Assembly (NCBI RefSeq): GCF_026168515.1
Contig: NZ_CP093443.1
Span: 3,100,001-3,164,000, forward strand
From: Brevibacterium spongiae
GTDB taxonomy: Bacteria; Actinomycetota; Actinomycetes; Actinomycetales; Brevibacteriaceae
Reading direction: 5' to 3'
Length of the DNA: 64,000 nt
The translations under genes were made by a program, and so were the position numbers. Numbering within the stretch: the first letter of the stretch is position 1; each line of letters begins with the position of its first letter. This document shows, piece by piece, positions 18,884 to 26,425 of the stretch. Below the pieces are notes generated by a model. It made no database searches, was not told where the DNA came from, and saw only the letters and a list, made by a program, of their open reading frames with translations.

Positions 18884-19557
18884 TGAACGATCCCATGTGG
18901 TTCGACAATCCCGCGATCACCGATCAGATGTGGCCCGCGACCATCGAGACCCTGCTCATGACCGCCTGGTCGACCGGCCTGGCGGTCCTCGTCGGCCTGC
19001 CTCTGGGCATCTGGCTGTTCACTGCGTCGAAGGGCGGACTGAACTCGAACCAGTTCGTCTACCGGGTGCTGTCCTTCATCGTCGACATCACCCGTTCGAT
19101 CCCCTTCATCATCCTCATCATCGCCCTCATCCCGTTTGCCCGATTCGTCGTCGGTTCGGCTCTGGGCTGGCAGGCGACCGTGGTCTCGCTGACCATCGGC
19201 GCGATCCCCTTCTACGCCCGCCTCGTCGAGAACTCTCTGCGCGAGGTTTCCGACGGCAAGGTCGAAGCGGCCCTGATGATGGGGGCTTCGAACGGACAGG
19301 TCGTCCGCCAGGTCTACGTGCCCGAGGCCAAGCCCGGTCTCATCGGGGCCGCCACAGTCACCTCGGTGACCTTGGTGTCCTACACGGCCATGGCCGGTGC
19401 CGTCGGCGGCGGCGGCCTCGGTGCGCTCGCGATCTCCTACGGCTATCAGCGCTACCAGGCGGACACGATGATCGCGTGCATCATCGTCCTCGTCCTCATC
19501 GTCACACTCATCCAATTCATCGGCGATCGCCTGGCCCGCGCGGTCGATCACCGGTGA
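18883..19557 (+). CDS. metI: methionine ABC transporter permease
   Basis: Membrane subunit of MetNIQ, 224 residues with five hydrophobic segments. The permease coupling motif appears as GASNGQVVRQVYVPEAKPGLI near residues 132-153. RSIPFIILIIALIP in the second helix is also typical of MetI. It starts one base before the end of metN, so the two are translationally coupled. Confidence 0.93.
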   Translation: MNDPMWFDNPAITDQMWPATIETLLMTAWSTGLAVLVGLPLGIWLFTASKGGLNSNQFVYRVLSFIVDITRSIPFIILIIALIPFARFVVGSALGWQATVVSLTIGAIPFYARLVENSLREVSDGKVEAALMMGASNGQVVRQVYVPEAKPGLIGAATVTSVTLVSYTAMAGAVGGGGLGALAISYGYQRYQADTMIACIIVLVLIVTLIQFIGDRLARAVDHR

Positions 19558-19624
19558 GCCGCCTCGGTGAGGGCCGATCACATCCGGCTCTGCTGCGGAA
19601 TTCCGAGTTACGACGGAACTCCAG

Positions 19625-19684
19625 GTTAAGTGGGGACAGAATGTCCGAATCGGCGACGAATCCGGCAATCTGAACCCACTTAAC
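19625..19684. promoter_or_regulatory. nested inverted repeats before metQ
   Basis: GTTAAGTGGG at 19625-19634 pairs exactly with 19675-19684 across a 40-base interval. A smaller palindrome (GGACA-GAA-TGTCC, 19634-19646) sits just inside the left arm. It ends 52 bases before metQ. It could be an attenuator or processing hairpin setting the excess of binding protein over MetNI, or a regulator site. Confidence 0.45.
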
Positions 19685-19736
19685 GGCACCACTACCCACC
19701 TCATTACACGGCACACAGCACACATCTAGGAGAACC

Positions 19737-20573
19737 ATGAAGACGAAACTCATTGCGATCGCGGCCAGCGCGACTCTGCTGCTCTCGGGCTGCGGGCTCG
19801 TCGGCGGCGGCACCGATTCTGTCGGTGAGAAGGACGGCGACATCACGAAGCTCACCGTGGGTGCGACCCCGGTGCCGCAGGGCGACATCCTCAAGTACGT
19901 GGATGAGAACCTCGCCGAGGATGCCGGCCTCGACATCGAGGTCACCGAGTACACGGACTACACCCTGCCGAACAAGGCGCTCAACGACGGCGACATCGAC
20001 GCGAACTACTTCCAGCACAAGCCGTACCTCGACTCAGAGGTCGAAGGCCAGGGCTACGAGATCACCGGCTTCGAGCCCATCAACCTCGAACCCTTCGCGC
20101 TGTTCTCGAAGGACATCAAGGACGTCAAGGACATCCCGAAGAACGCGAAGATCGGCATCAACAACGACCCGTCGAACCAGGGCCGTGCGCTGAAGATGCT
20201 CGAAGAGGCGAAGCTCATCACCCTCAAGGACGGAGTCGACGCGGTCGACGCGAAGCTCTCCGACGTCGAAGACAACCCGAAGAACGTGAAGTTCGTCGAG
20301 GCTGACGCGGCTCAGCTGGCCCGTACCCTCGAAGACGTCGACGCCTCGGTGATCAACGGAAACAACGCCCTGGAAGCCGGACTGAACCCGGCCAAGGACG
20401 GCATCCTGCTCGAGAAGGCCGACGGCAACCCCTACGGAAACTTCCTCGCCGTGCGCACCGCGAACAAGGATGACGAGAACATCAAGAAGCTCGACGAGCT
20501 GCTCCACTCCCCCGAAGTGAAGAAGTTCATCGAGAAGAAGTGGGCAGACGGCTCGGTCCTCCCCAGCTTCTGA
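19737..20573 (+). CDS. metQ: methionine-binding lipoprotein MetQ
   Basis: Substrate-binding lipoprotein (NlpA/MetQ family, 278 residues) of the methionine importer, anchored outside the membrane. The signal peptide ends in the lipobox LLLSGC, with Cys20 as the lipidated residue. Family motifs: LTVGATPVPQGDIL near residue 38, NKALNDGDIDANYFQHKPYL, and NDPSNQGRALKML. AGGAG lies just upstream of the ATG. It belongs with metN and metI but is separated from metI by 179 bases, and a palindromic repeat follows it. Confidence 0.94.
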   Translation: MKTKLIAIAASATLLLSGCGLVGGGTDSVGEKDGDITKLTVGATPVPQGDILKYVDENLAEDAGLDIEVTEYTDYTLPNKALNDGDIDANYFQHKPYLDSEVEGQGYEITGFEPINLEPFALFSKDIKDVKDIPKNAKIGINNDPSNQGRALKMLEEAKLITLKDGVDAVDAKLSDVEDNPKNVKFVEADAAQLARTLEDVDASVINGNNALEAGLNPAKDGILLEKADGNPYGNFLAVRTANKDDENIKKLDELLHSPEVKKFIEKKWADGSVLPSF

Positions 20574-20580
20574 CCCCTCT

Positions 20581-20639
20581 TACTACCCGACGGCGCCCCA
20601 GCAACCTCGCGCGAGGTTGCTGGGGCGCCGTCACGTAGT
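20581..20639. repeat. palindromic extragenic repeat, copy 1
   Basis: A near-perfect palindrome of 59 bases with arms of about 29 bp (two mismatches), built around GACGGCGCCCCAGCAACC and its complement. It lies between convergent metQ and the isochorismatase gene, where it probably also ends transcription. Related copies are at 26343-26404 and 47339-47400. Confidence 0.85.
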
Positions 20640-20659
20640 TCGGGGAGGAATCGGGCGAC

Positions 20660-21307
20660 TCAGGCCACGTTGCGTGCCGCTTCCTGGGCACCGGCGACCG
20701 CCGAGCTTCCCAGGTCGCTCTTCGGCAGCGCCTCGCCGGCACCGAGCGCGGCAGTCCAGTCCTGAGTTGTCGCCACCGCCGCAAAGTTCGAGTTGAGCAC
20801 GGTCATCAGCGTCGAATGCACAGTCTCCGCGTCGGCGAACCCGGCATCATTGGAGATGTTGATCGCGCCGGTCGCATCCCGGAGAACCTCGGTGGTGAAT
20901 CCGAGCCCTTCGCCTTCGACCGCCGAGGCGAGAATGCAGTTGTTCGTCATAAAGCCGACCAGGGTCACGGTGTCGACATTCTGTTCGCGCAGCCACTGCG
21001 CCACATCGGTATCGGCGTACACCGATCCGAACTGCTTGACCACGCTCTTCCAGCTGTCCTGGCGGCGTTCCTTGATCTCGGGGCGGACGTCGAATCCGGA
21101 GCTGTCCGGGTTGAACACCGGAGCCCCGCTGCCCGACGTGTGCTGAACCATGATGACGGGGACGTCGGCCGCAGCGGCAGCGTCGATGGCCTCGGTGATC
21201 TTGGCCAGAGAATCCTCACGGTTCGGGTACTGAATCACCAAGGGGCTGTCTTCGAAATAGTCCTGCTGGACGTCGACGAGGACGAGGGCACGCTGTGGAA
21301 CGGTCAT
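20660..21307 (-). CDS. isochorismatase-family cysteine hydrolase
   Basis: A 215-residue member of the isochorismatase/nicotinamidase-like hydrolases. The catalytic triad is visible: Asp in ALVLVDVQQDYF near residue 10, Lys in the segment RQDSWKSVVKQFGS, and Cys in GFMTNNCILASA. The last motif has Asn-Asn-Cys, as in YcaC/isochorismatase-like hydrolases of unknown substrate. The ATG at 21305-21307 is best spaced to AGGAG; a second ATG two codons upstream is also possible. It stands alone, divergent from the GlxA-type regulator. Confidence 0.8.
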   Translation of the reverse strand: MTVPQRALVLVDVQQDYFEDSPLVIQYPNREDSLAKITEAIDAAAAADVPVIMVQHTSGSGAPVFNPDSSGFDVRPEIKERRQDSWKSVVKQFGSVYADTDVAQWLREQNVDTVTLVGFMTNNCILASAVEGEGLGFTTEVLRDATGAINISNDAGFADAETVHSTLMTVLNSNFAAVATTQDWTAALGAGEALPKSDLGSSAVAGAQEAARNVA

Positions 21308-21516
21308 TGTCATTCTCCTGTTTGTCGGCAACCGAACAGCCGCACCGATCTGCGACTCATTCCACCATCGCCGAGGATGTTCATCCCTACCAGTGGCAGA
21401 ATGACCTATTACCGATGATTTTCCGCCAAAATCATAAGGTGGCAGAGATCGTCATCCGCGATCGTGCCGCCTTCGGTGGCATAGCGGCGAGCATGGATAG
21501 GGAGGGACAGAGGAAC

Positions 21517-22482
21517 ATGTCCGAGAAGTCCGCGGTCAAGATCGCCATCTTCGCGTTCGACGGCATCACGATGTTCCACCTCTCGGTCCCGCAGATGGTC
21601 TTCGACGAAGTGGCACGTCTGGGCCTCGCCGATTGGGAGACTGCCGTGTTCTCCGGCGACGGTTCGCCGGTGCGCACCGCTGAAGGCTACGAGATCAGCG
21701 GGATTGCGGGTCCGCAGACGGCTTCGGACGCAGACATCGTCGTCATCCCCTCCTGGCATCGCGATGGTCGCCCGGCGGGCGCGGAGCTGCGACAGCTGCT
21801 CGTCAGCGAGCATGCGCGCGGAACAACGGTCGCGGGACTGTGCCTCGGCACGTTTCCGATCGCCGATGCGGGGCTCCTCACCGGTCGACGCGTCGTCACC
21901 CACTGGCGGGCCTTCGAGCTCCTCGCCGAACGTCACGCTGATCTGTGCGTCGATGAGTCGGTCCTCTACATCGACGACGACGATGTCTTCACCTCGGCCG
22001 GCACGGCCTCTGGGCTGGATGCCTGCCTCCACCTCGTCCGGGCCAGGCTCGGGGCGGCCGCAGCGAATCAGGTCGCCCGCAACCTCGTCATCGCGCCGCA
22101 CCGAGACGGCGGGCAGGCTCAGTACATTCAGCGCCCGCTGCCCACGCGCACTGAGGACGACCCCATCGCGAAGATCCTCGCGTGGGCGCTCAACCGCCTC
22201 GGCGAAGATCTTTCCGTCGAACGGCTTGCCCGGGAGGCGCACATGATCTCCCGCTCCTTCGTCCGTCTGTTCAAGAGCTCCACGGGCACCACCCCTGCCG
22301 CCTGGGTTCGATACCGGCGCCTCGACGAGGCCCGCCGACTGCTCGAATCGACGGACCGTTCGATCGATCGGATCGCCGCCGACTGCGGGTTCGGCAGCGC
22401 GACTACGTTCCGCCAGAACTTCGCCGAGGCGTTCCGGACCACCCCAACGGACTATCGCCGGCAATTCGCTGCGAAGAGATGA
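21517..22482 (+). CDS. GlxA-family AraC-type transcriptional regulator
   Basis: A 321-residue regulator with an N-terminal DJ-1/PfpI-like domain (residues 6-165; VKIAIFAFDGITMFHLSVPQ, and Cys109 in AGLCLGTFPIADAG) and a C-terminal AraC double helix-turn-helix (about 215-315; LSVERLAREAHMISRSFVRLF and IDRIAADCGFGSATTFRQNF). The DJ-1 part in this family senses rather than catalyses. The ATG at 21517 has AGAGG five bases upstream; earlier in-frame starts run into the divergent isochorismatase promoter. It probably controls that neighbour, which is inference from position. Confidence 0.82.
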   Translation: MSEKSAVKIAIFAFDGITMFHLSVPQMVFDEVARLGLADWETAVFSGDGSPVRTAEGYEISGIAGPQTASDADIVVIPSWHRDGRPAGAELRQLLVSEHARGTTVAGLCLGTFPIADAGLLTGRRVVTHWRAFELLAERHADLCVDESVLYIDDDDVFTSAGTASGLDACLHLVRARLGAAAANQVARNLVIAPHRDGGQAQYIQRPLPTRTEDDPIAKILAWALNRLGEDLSVERLAREAHMISRSFVRLFKSSTGTTPAAWVRYRRLDEARRLLESTDRSIDRIAADCGFGSATTFRQNFAEAFRTTPTDYRRQFAAKR

Positions 22483-22598
22483 CGCAGGACGTTTGTCACT
22501 TTGCATTCGGGATCGCGCTCCCTACCCCGTCTTTTCGCTCCTCCGTAGCGTCATAGGTGTCAGAGAACACCGATAACAACAGCGAGGAGGCGGTCACG

Positions 22599-23135
22599 AT
22601 GAACCGTCGCAGCAACCACAGATCAGCGCCCCCAGCATCGGGCCGATCGGACCATTCCAACCAGACGGCCCAGACGACTCACTCCAACCAAACGACCCAG
22701 CGTTCTTTGGCTTCCGCCGCCGTCGTCATCCTCACGGCAGTCTTCGCAGCCTTGGCCGTGTGGGTGATCACCGTTCCGATCGCCGGAGTCACGCTGACTG
22801 CCAGCGGTAGGTCCGTCTCACCTGCAGCCGTCGCGCTCGTATCCCTCGGCAGCGGTTGCGCAGCCAGTATCTCCTATCTCATCGCTCGACGTTTCCGCAG
22901 CGGACCGGTGATCTGGACGGTCCTCGGCTGCATCGTTCTCGTCCTGTCGATGACTGGTCCTCTGCTGTCGGGGGCCACGGGTTCGGTCTTGGTCGTACTG
23001 GAAGTGATGCACGTACTCGTCGGAGGCACAATGATGCTCGGGCTCCTGCTCTTCGTCCCGCGCAGGATGCGCCGCGCCCCCGACCGAGGCTCCGCAGCTT
23101 CGGTTTCGGCCCCGTCGACGGCAGTGTCCGAGTAA
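22599..23135 (+). CDS. DUF6069-like four-helix membrane protein
   Basis: A 178-residue protein with a polar Asn/Gln/Thr-rich start of about 35 residues and four hydrophobic helices (first at SAAVVILTAVFAALAVWVI). The pattern resembles DUF6069 proteins, which have no known function. The ATG at 22599 is preceded by GAGGAGG at good spacing, so I prefer it to the GTG at 22557. It lies 20 bases before the sensor kinase gene and may feed a membrane signal to it. Confidence 0.62.
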   Translation: MNRRSNHRSAPPASGRSDHSNQTAQTTHSNQTTQRSLASAAVVILTAVFAALAVWVITVPIAGVTLTASGRSVSPAAVALVSLGSGCAASISYLIARRFRSGPVIWTVLGCIVLVLSMTGPLLSGATGSVLVVLEVMHVLVGGTMMLGLLLFVPRRMRRAPDRGSAASVSAPSTAVSE

Positions 23136-23155
23136 TGTACGAGACGGAGGCGACA

Positions 23156-24283
23156 ATGATGAAGCAATCCATCTCACCCGACTGCGACGATGGAGTCACG
23201 CGGTGGGTCGCCCGAACCCGCGGACCTGGGTTCGCGCTGATCTGGCTGCCGGTCCTCATGCTGTCCCCGATCCTGTCGGCCATCCTCGACGGCGAGCCCG
23301 TGACACTGACGATCCATCTGGCGATCGCTGCGCTCTATGTCGTCACGATCCTCGTTGCGCACAGAAATCTGCCGCAGCGGGTGGGAGAGCTCTGCACGAT
23401 CGGGCTCATGGCCCTCGTCGTCATCCAGTTCATCGTGTCTCCCGGAGGTCAGGGGTTCCTCTATCCCCTGCTGGCCATTGCGGCGGCGACGGCGATCCGG
23501 CTCCGCGCGGCACTCGGAATCGTGATCGGCCTGGCCATCAGCGGCTCCTTCGCCGAGGGGTTCGCCACGATGTCACTCAGCAACGCGCTGCAGTTCGGCT
23601 TCGCCACCGTCATGGCCGGGGCCAGCACGTACCTGATCCGCTGCCTCACCGGCACGGTCGATGACCTGCGCGCCACACGTCGTCGCTTGGCCGGGCTCGC
23701 GGTGGTCGAGGAACGTCAGCGGTTCTCGAGAGATCTCCACGATCTGCTCGGTCACACGCTCTCGGTGATCGTGGTCAAGGCCGAGGCCATCCGTCGATTC
23801 GCCGACAGTGATTCCGCTGTTGGCATCAAGCATGCGCAGGAGATCGAAGACATCGGACGCACGGCCTTGGCCGATGTTCGGCAGGCGGTCGCCGGGTACC
23901 GTGAGATGCGCTTCGCCGACGAGCTGTCGCACGCAGTCGAGGTACTCGATGACGCCGGGATCGAGGTCAGCACGACGACTCCGCTGCCGGACCTCGATAA
24001 CCCGACCGACACTCTCTTCGCGTGGGCTGTCCGAGAAGGAACGACAAATATCCTCCGTCATGCCCACGCGTCCCGGTGCACAATGAAAGTCACCGTCACC
24101 GAGGCGGTTGCGACATTCGAAATCACCGACGATGGCCGTGGAGCGAGCACCAAATCGGCAGGCTCGGGACTGCTCGGGGTGCGAGAGAGGGCAGAACGTC
24201 TGGGCGGTCACACGCACATCCGGTCGGGTCCGAATGGCTTCACCCTGACCGTTCACGCCCCGATCTCAGGAGCACCGCAATGA
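23156..24283 (+). CDS. two-component sensor histidine kinase (NarL/DesK type)
   Basis: A 375-residue kinase with about five or six membrane helices in residues 25-165 and no large external sensor domain, which implies sensing in or at the membrane. The HisKA_3 dimerisation domain has the phospho-acceptor His195 in FSRDLHDLLGHTLS. The ATPase domain shows VREGTTNILRHAHA and DDGRG. GGAGG precedes adjacent ATGs at 23156 and 23159. The stop overlaps the response regulator start by 4 bp. The intramembrane-sensing layout is like LiaS/DesK kinases that respond to envelope stress or lipid state. Confidence 0.88.
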   Translation: MMKQSISPDCDDGVTRWVARTRGPGFALIWLPVLMLSPILSAILDGEPVTLTIHLAIAALYVVTILVAHRNLPQRVGELCTIGLMALVVIQFIVSPGGQGFLYPLLAIAAATAIRLRAALGIVIGLAISGSFAEGFATMSLSNALQFGFATVMAGASTYLIRCLTGTVDDLRATRRRLAGLAVVEERQRFSRDLHDLLGHTLSVIVVKAEAIRRFADSDSAVGIKHAQEIEDIGRTALADVRQAVAGYREMRFADELSHAVEVLDDAGIEVSTTTPLPDLDNPTDTLFAWAVREGTTNILRHAHASRCTMKVTVTEAVATFEITDDGRGASTKSAGSGLLGVRERAERLGGHTHIRSGPNGFTLTVHAPISGAPQ

Positions 24284-24921
24284 TCAGGATCGCCGTCGTC
24301 GAAGACCAGACTCTCATGCGCTCGGCTCTCATCAGCCTCCTCGATCTCGAAGACGACATCACCGTTGTCGGTGAGGCAGGACGCGGTGACGAAGTCGTCG
24401 AATTGGTCCGCGAACTCAGGCCGGATGTGATTCTCCTCGATATCGAGCTGCCGGGCATGAGTGGGCTCGAAGCGCTCGAGGAGCTGAGCCGGTCGGCAGA
24501 CGGAACCACCTCCAACGGAAACATCGCTGACTCAACTGATCCTGCCGTCATCATCGTCACGACCTTCGGCCGAGCCGGCTACCTGCGACGAGCCATGGAC
24601 GCAGGGGCCAGGGGATTCCTCGTCAAGGACGATCCGGTCGAGACCCTCGCCGAGTCGATCCGGCGGGTCGCACAAGGGGAAACGGTCATCGATCCCCTGC
24701 TGGCGGCTCAGGCGCTCAGCTCCGGTGAGAACCCGCTTTCGGAGCGCGAAGCTCAGGTCCTCATCGCCTCGGACGACGGCACTCCGATTGCCGATGCGGC
24801 GGAGACGCTGCATCTGTCCCCGAGCACTGTCCGCAATTATCTGTCGAGCGCGATCGGCAAGCTCGGAGCCCGCAATCGCGCCGAAGCTCTGAGAAACGCC
24901 CGCCGAGAAGGCTGGATCTGA
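24280..24921 (+). CDS. LuxR/NarL-family response regulator
   Basis: A 213-residue DNA-binding partner of the kinase just upstream. Receiver domain: acidic VVEDQ at residues 6-10, phospho-acceptor Asp54 in VILLDIELPG, Thr in IIVTTFGRAGY, and Lys in GFLVKDD. A C-terminal LuxR-type helix-turn-helix follows (LSEREAQVLIASDD; STVRNYLSSAIGKLGARNRAEAL). A short polar insertion (GTTSNGNIADSTD) lies before strand 4. The 4-bp overlap with the kinase fixes the start. Its 3' end abuts a truncated PIN toxin. Confidence 0.9.
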   Translation: MIRIAVVEDQTLMRSALISLLDLEDDITVVGEAGRGDEVVELVRELRPDVILLDIELPGMSGLEALEELSRSADGTTSNGNIADSTDPAVIIVTTFGRAGYLRRAMDAGARGFLVKDDPVETLAESIRRVAQGETVIDPLLAAQALSSGENPLSEREAQVLIASDDGTPIADAAETLHLSPSTVRNYLSSAIGKLGARNRAEALRNARREGWI

Positions 24922-24970
24922 CACAGGCTAGAACGCACGCATCAAGGACGACTGCAAGCGGGCCATTCAC
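24922..24970 (-). pseudogene. 5' stub of a PIN-domain toxin gene
   Basis: On the minus strand a GTG at 24968-24970 overlaps the stop of the excisionase-type antitoxin gene by 4 bp, the usual antitoxin-toxin junction. It encodes MNGPLAVVLDACVLA, which matches the first strand of PIN-domain ribonuclease toxins, including the first catalytic Asp. After about 15 codons the frame runs into the 3' end of the response regulator gene and loses all PIN character. I read this as a toxin gene deleted at its 5' end by a rearrangement. Confidence 0.6.
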
Positions 24971-25377
24971 CGAGTCTGAATGATCTCATCAGGCGGAGTA
25001 TTCTCATCGATCTCCGCGGCGAATTCTCTGATCACCGTTCTTCTCCGCGCTGAGCTTGTCGATTGATATCGAGCCAGTTCATCTGCAGGAATACGACGGT
25101 GAAGGCCTCCACCTTGCGTCGTGATCTCACCTCGCTCGATCAACCTGACGACAGTCATTCGACTTACCCCGAGCAAGTCCGCCGCCTGTTGCGTGGAGAC
25201 CAATTTGTTCGACGGCAACACAACAACGTCTGAACTCGATTCCAGCACGTCGACCAACCTGAGAAACGCATTGTGGGCAACGACCGACGCTGCGGACGAG
25301 TCTTGCAACTCGGCGAACATCTCGTCGATCGCCGCTCTCAACTCATCGGCCTTCTCGTGTGCGATTGCCTCAGCCAT
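24967..25377 (-). CDS. excisionase-type helix-turn-helix antitoxin, orphaned
   Basis: A 136-residue protein. An acidic helical N-terminal half (AHEKADELRAAIDEMFAEL) precedes a MerR/excisionase-type helix-turn-helix at about residues 68-115 (LVSTQQAADLLGVSRMTVVRL, then GGGLHRRIPADEL). The C-terminus, VIREFAAEIDENTPPDE, is typical of antitoxins paired with PIN toxins. The ATG at 25375-25377 is preferred over a far-upstream start. The partner toxin is reduced to a stub, so the antitoxin is expected to be free of its usual role. Confidence 0.72.
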   Translation of the reverse strand: MAEAIAHEKADELRAAIDEMFAELQDSSAASVVAHNAFLRLVDVLESSSDVVVLPSNKLVSTQQAADLLGVSRMTVVRLIERGEITTQGGGLHRRIPADELARYQSTSSARRRTVIREFAAEIDENTPPDEIIQTR

Positions 25378-25532
25378 ACTCTCCAATGTACCCAAAACGC
25401 TCAAAACGCACAGCACCAATTTGGTCCGAAGTGATTCGCCACTGAGTCTGCAGACCTTCTGCCCTCCCGCACGCGCCAATGACATAATCCGAATAAGCGA
25501 ATGAATCAACCACGCCACTCAAGGAGGAGCAC

Positions 25533-26336
25533 ATGACCAGCATCGGTTTCATCGGGGTCGGAGAGATCGCCTCGGCGATGGTTGAAGGTCTCGCCCGCAG
25601 CGAGGCAGGCACCGCCGAGCAGAGCGCCTCCCAAGTGGGCGACCTCCAGTTCTTCCTCTCCCCTCGCAACGCCGACCGTGCGAAGAACCTCGCCGAATCC
25701 ATCGAATCCGCCACGGTCTGTGAAAGCAACCAGGATGTCGTCGACCGCAGCGACCTCATCGTCCTCGCAGTCCTCCCCCAGCAGGCGGCTGACGTCCTCG
25801 ACGAACTGAGCGTTCGATCCGAGAAGACCCTGGTCTGCGCCGTCGCCGGGGTCTCCACGGACGTCCTCAACGACCATCTGCCGCATTCCCCGACGACCGT
25901 GCGGATCATTCCGCTGCCCGCGGTCCGCGAGCGCAAGGGCGTCACCGCCATGTACCCGGCCAACGACACAGTCGAGGCATTGTTGGGCCACCTCGGCGGG
26001 TCTGTGACTGCGGCGGACGAGACGATGTTCTCCACGCTCTCGGCGGTGACGGCGACGATGTCGACGCATTTCGCGTTCCTGCAGACAATCACCGCATGGC
26101 TGGTCGACCGCGGTTGGGATCAGGCCGACGCGGATCACTTCATCCGCGGCCAGTTCGTCGGTCTCGGCACCACCCTCGCCGAGACGACCGACCCCATCAA
26201 CGACCTCGTCGCCGCCCACGAAACCCCGGGCGGTCTCAACGAGATGGTCAACCGCGAGTGGATGAACGAGACCAACCGCGCCGACCTCGCCGCAACCCTC
26301 GACCGTGTCTTCAACCGCGTCACCGGCTCAGACTGA
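25533..26336 (+). CDS. pyrroline-5-carboxylate reductase-like protein
   Basis: A 267-residue NAD(P)-dependent reductase of the ProC family. N-terminal nucleotide-binding motif SIGFIGVGEIASAMVEGL, then NADRAKNLAE, DLIVLAVLPQQAADVL, and IPLPAVRERKGV, where ProC has its Pro-Asn-based loop. The C-terminal helical domain has LVAAHETPGGLNEMVNREW, matching the Pro-Gly-Gly-Thr signature of ProC only in part (Leu replaces Thr). It may be a ProC paralogue acting on another imine. AAGGAGGAG precedes the start. A palindromic repeat follows the stop. Confidence 0.75.
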   Translation: MTSIGFIGVGEIASAMVEGLARSEAGTAEQSASQVGDLQFFLSPRNADRAKNLAESIESATVCESNQDVVDRSDLIVLAVLPQQAADVLDELSVRSEKTLVCAVAGVSTDVLNDHLPHSPTTVRIIPLPAVRERKGVTAMYPANDTVEALLGHLGGSVTAADETMFSTLSAVTATMSTHFAFLQTITAWLVDRGWDQADADHFIRGQFVGLGTTLAETTDPINDLVAAHETPGGLNEMVNREWMNETNRADLAATLDRVFNRVTGSD

Positions 26337-26342
26337 CCCCAG

Positions 26343-26404
26343 TTACTACGTGACGGCGCCCCAGCAACCCGGCGCAGGGTTGCTGGGGCGCCGTCAGGTA
26401 GTAA
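26343..26404. repeat. palindromic extragenic repeat, copy 2
   Basis: Arms of 28 bp (26343-26370 and 26377-26404, one mismatch) around loop GGCGCA. It lies between the convergent ProC-like and fhs genes and probably serves as a two-way terminator. The innermost pair is C-G where copies 1 and 3 have T-A. Confidence 0.85.
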
Positions 26405-26425
26405 GGGCGGGACAGCTCCGCATTG

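Noticed and set aside
24761..24970. A 69-codon minus-strand gene continuing past the PIN stub
   Set aside because: Only the first 15 codons resemble PIN toxins; the rest is antisense to the response regulator with no PIN motifs.
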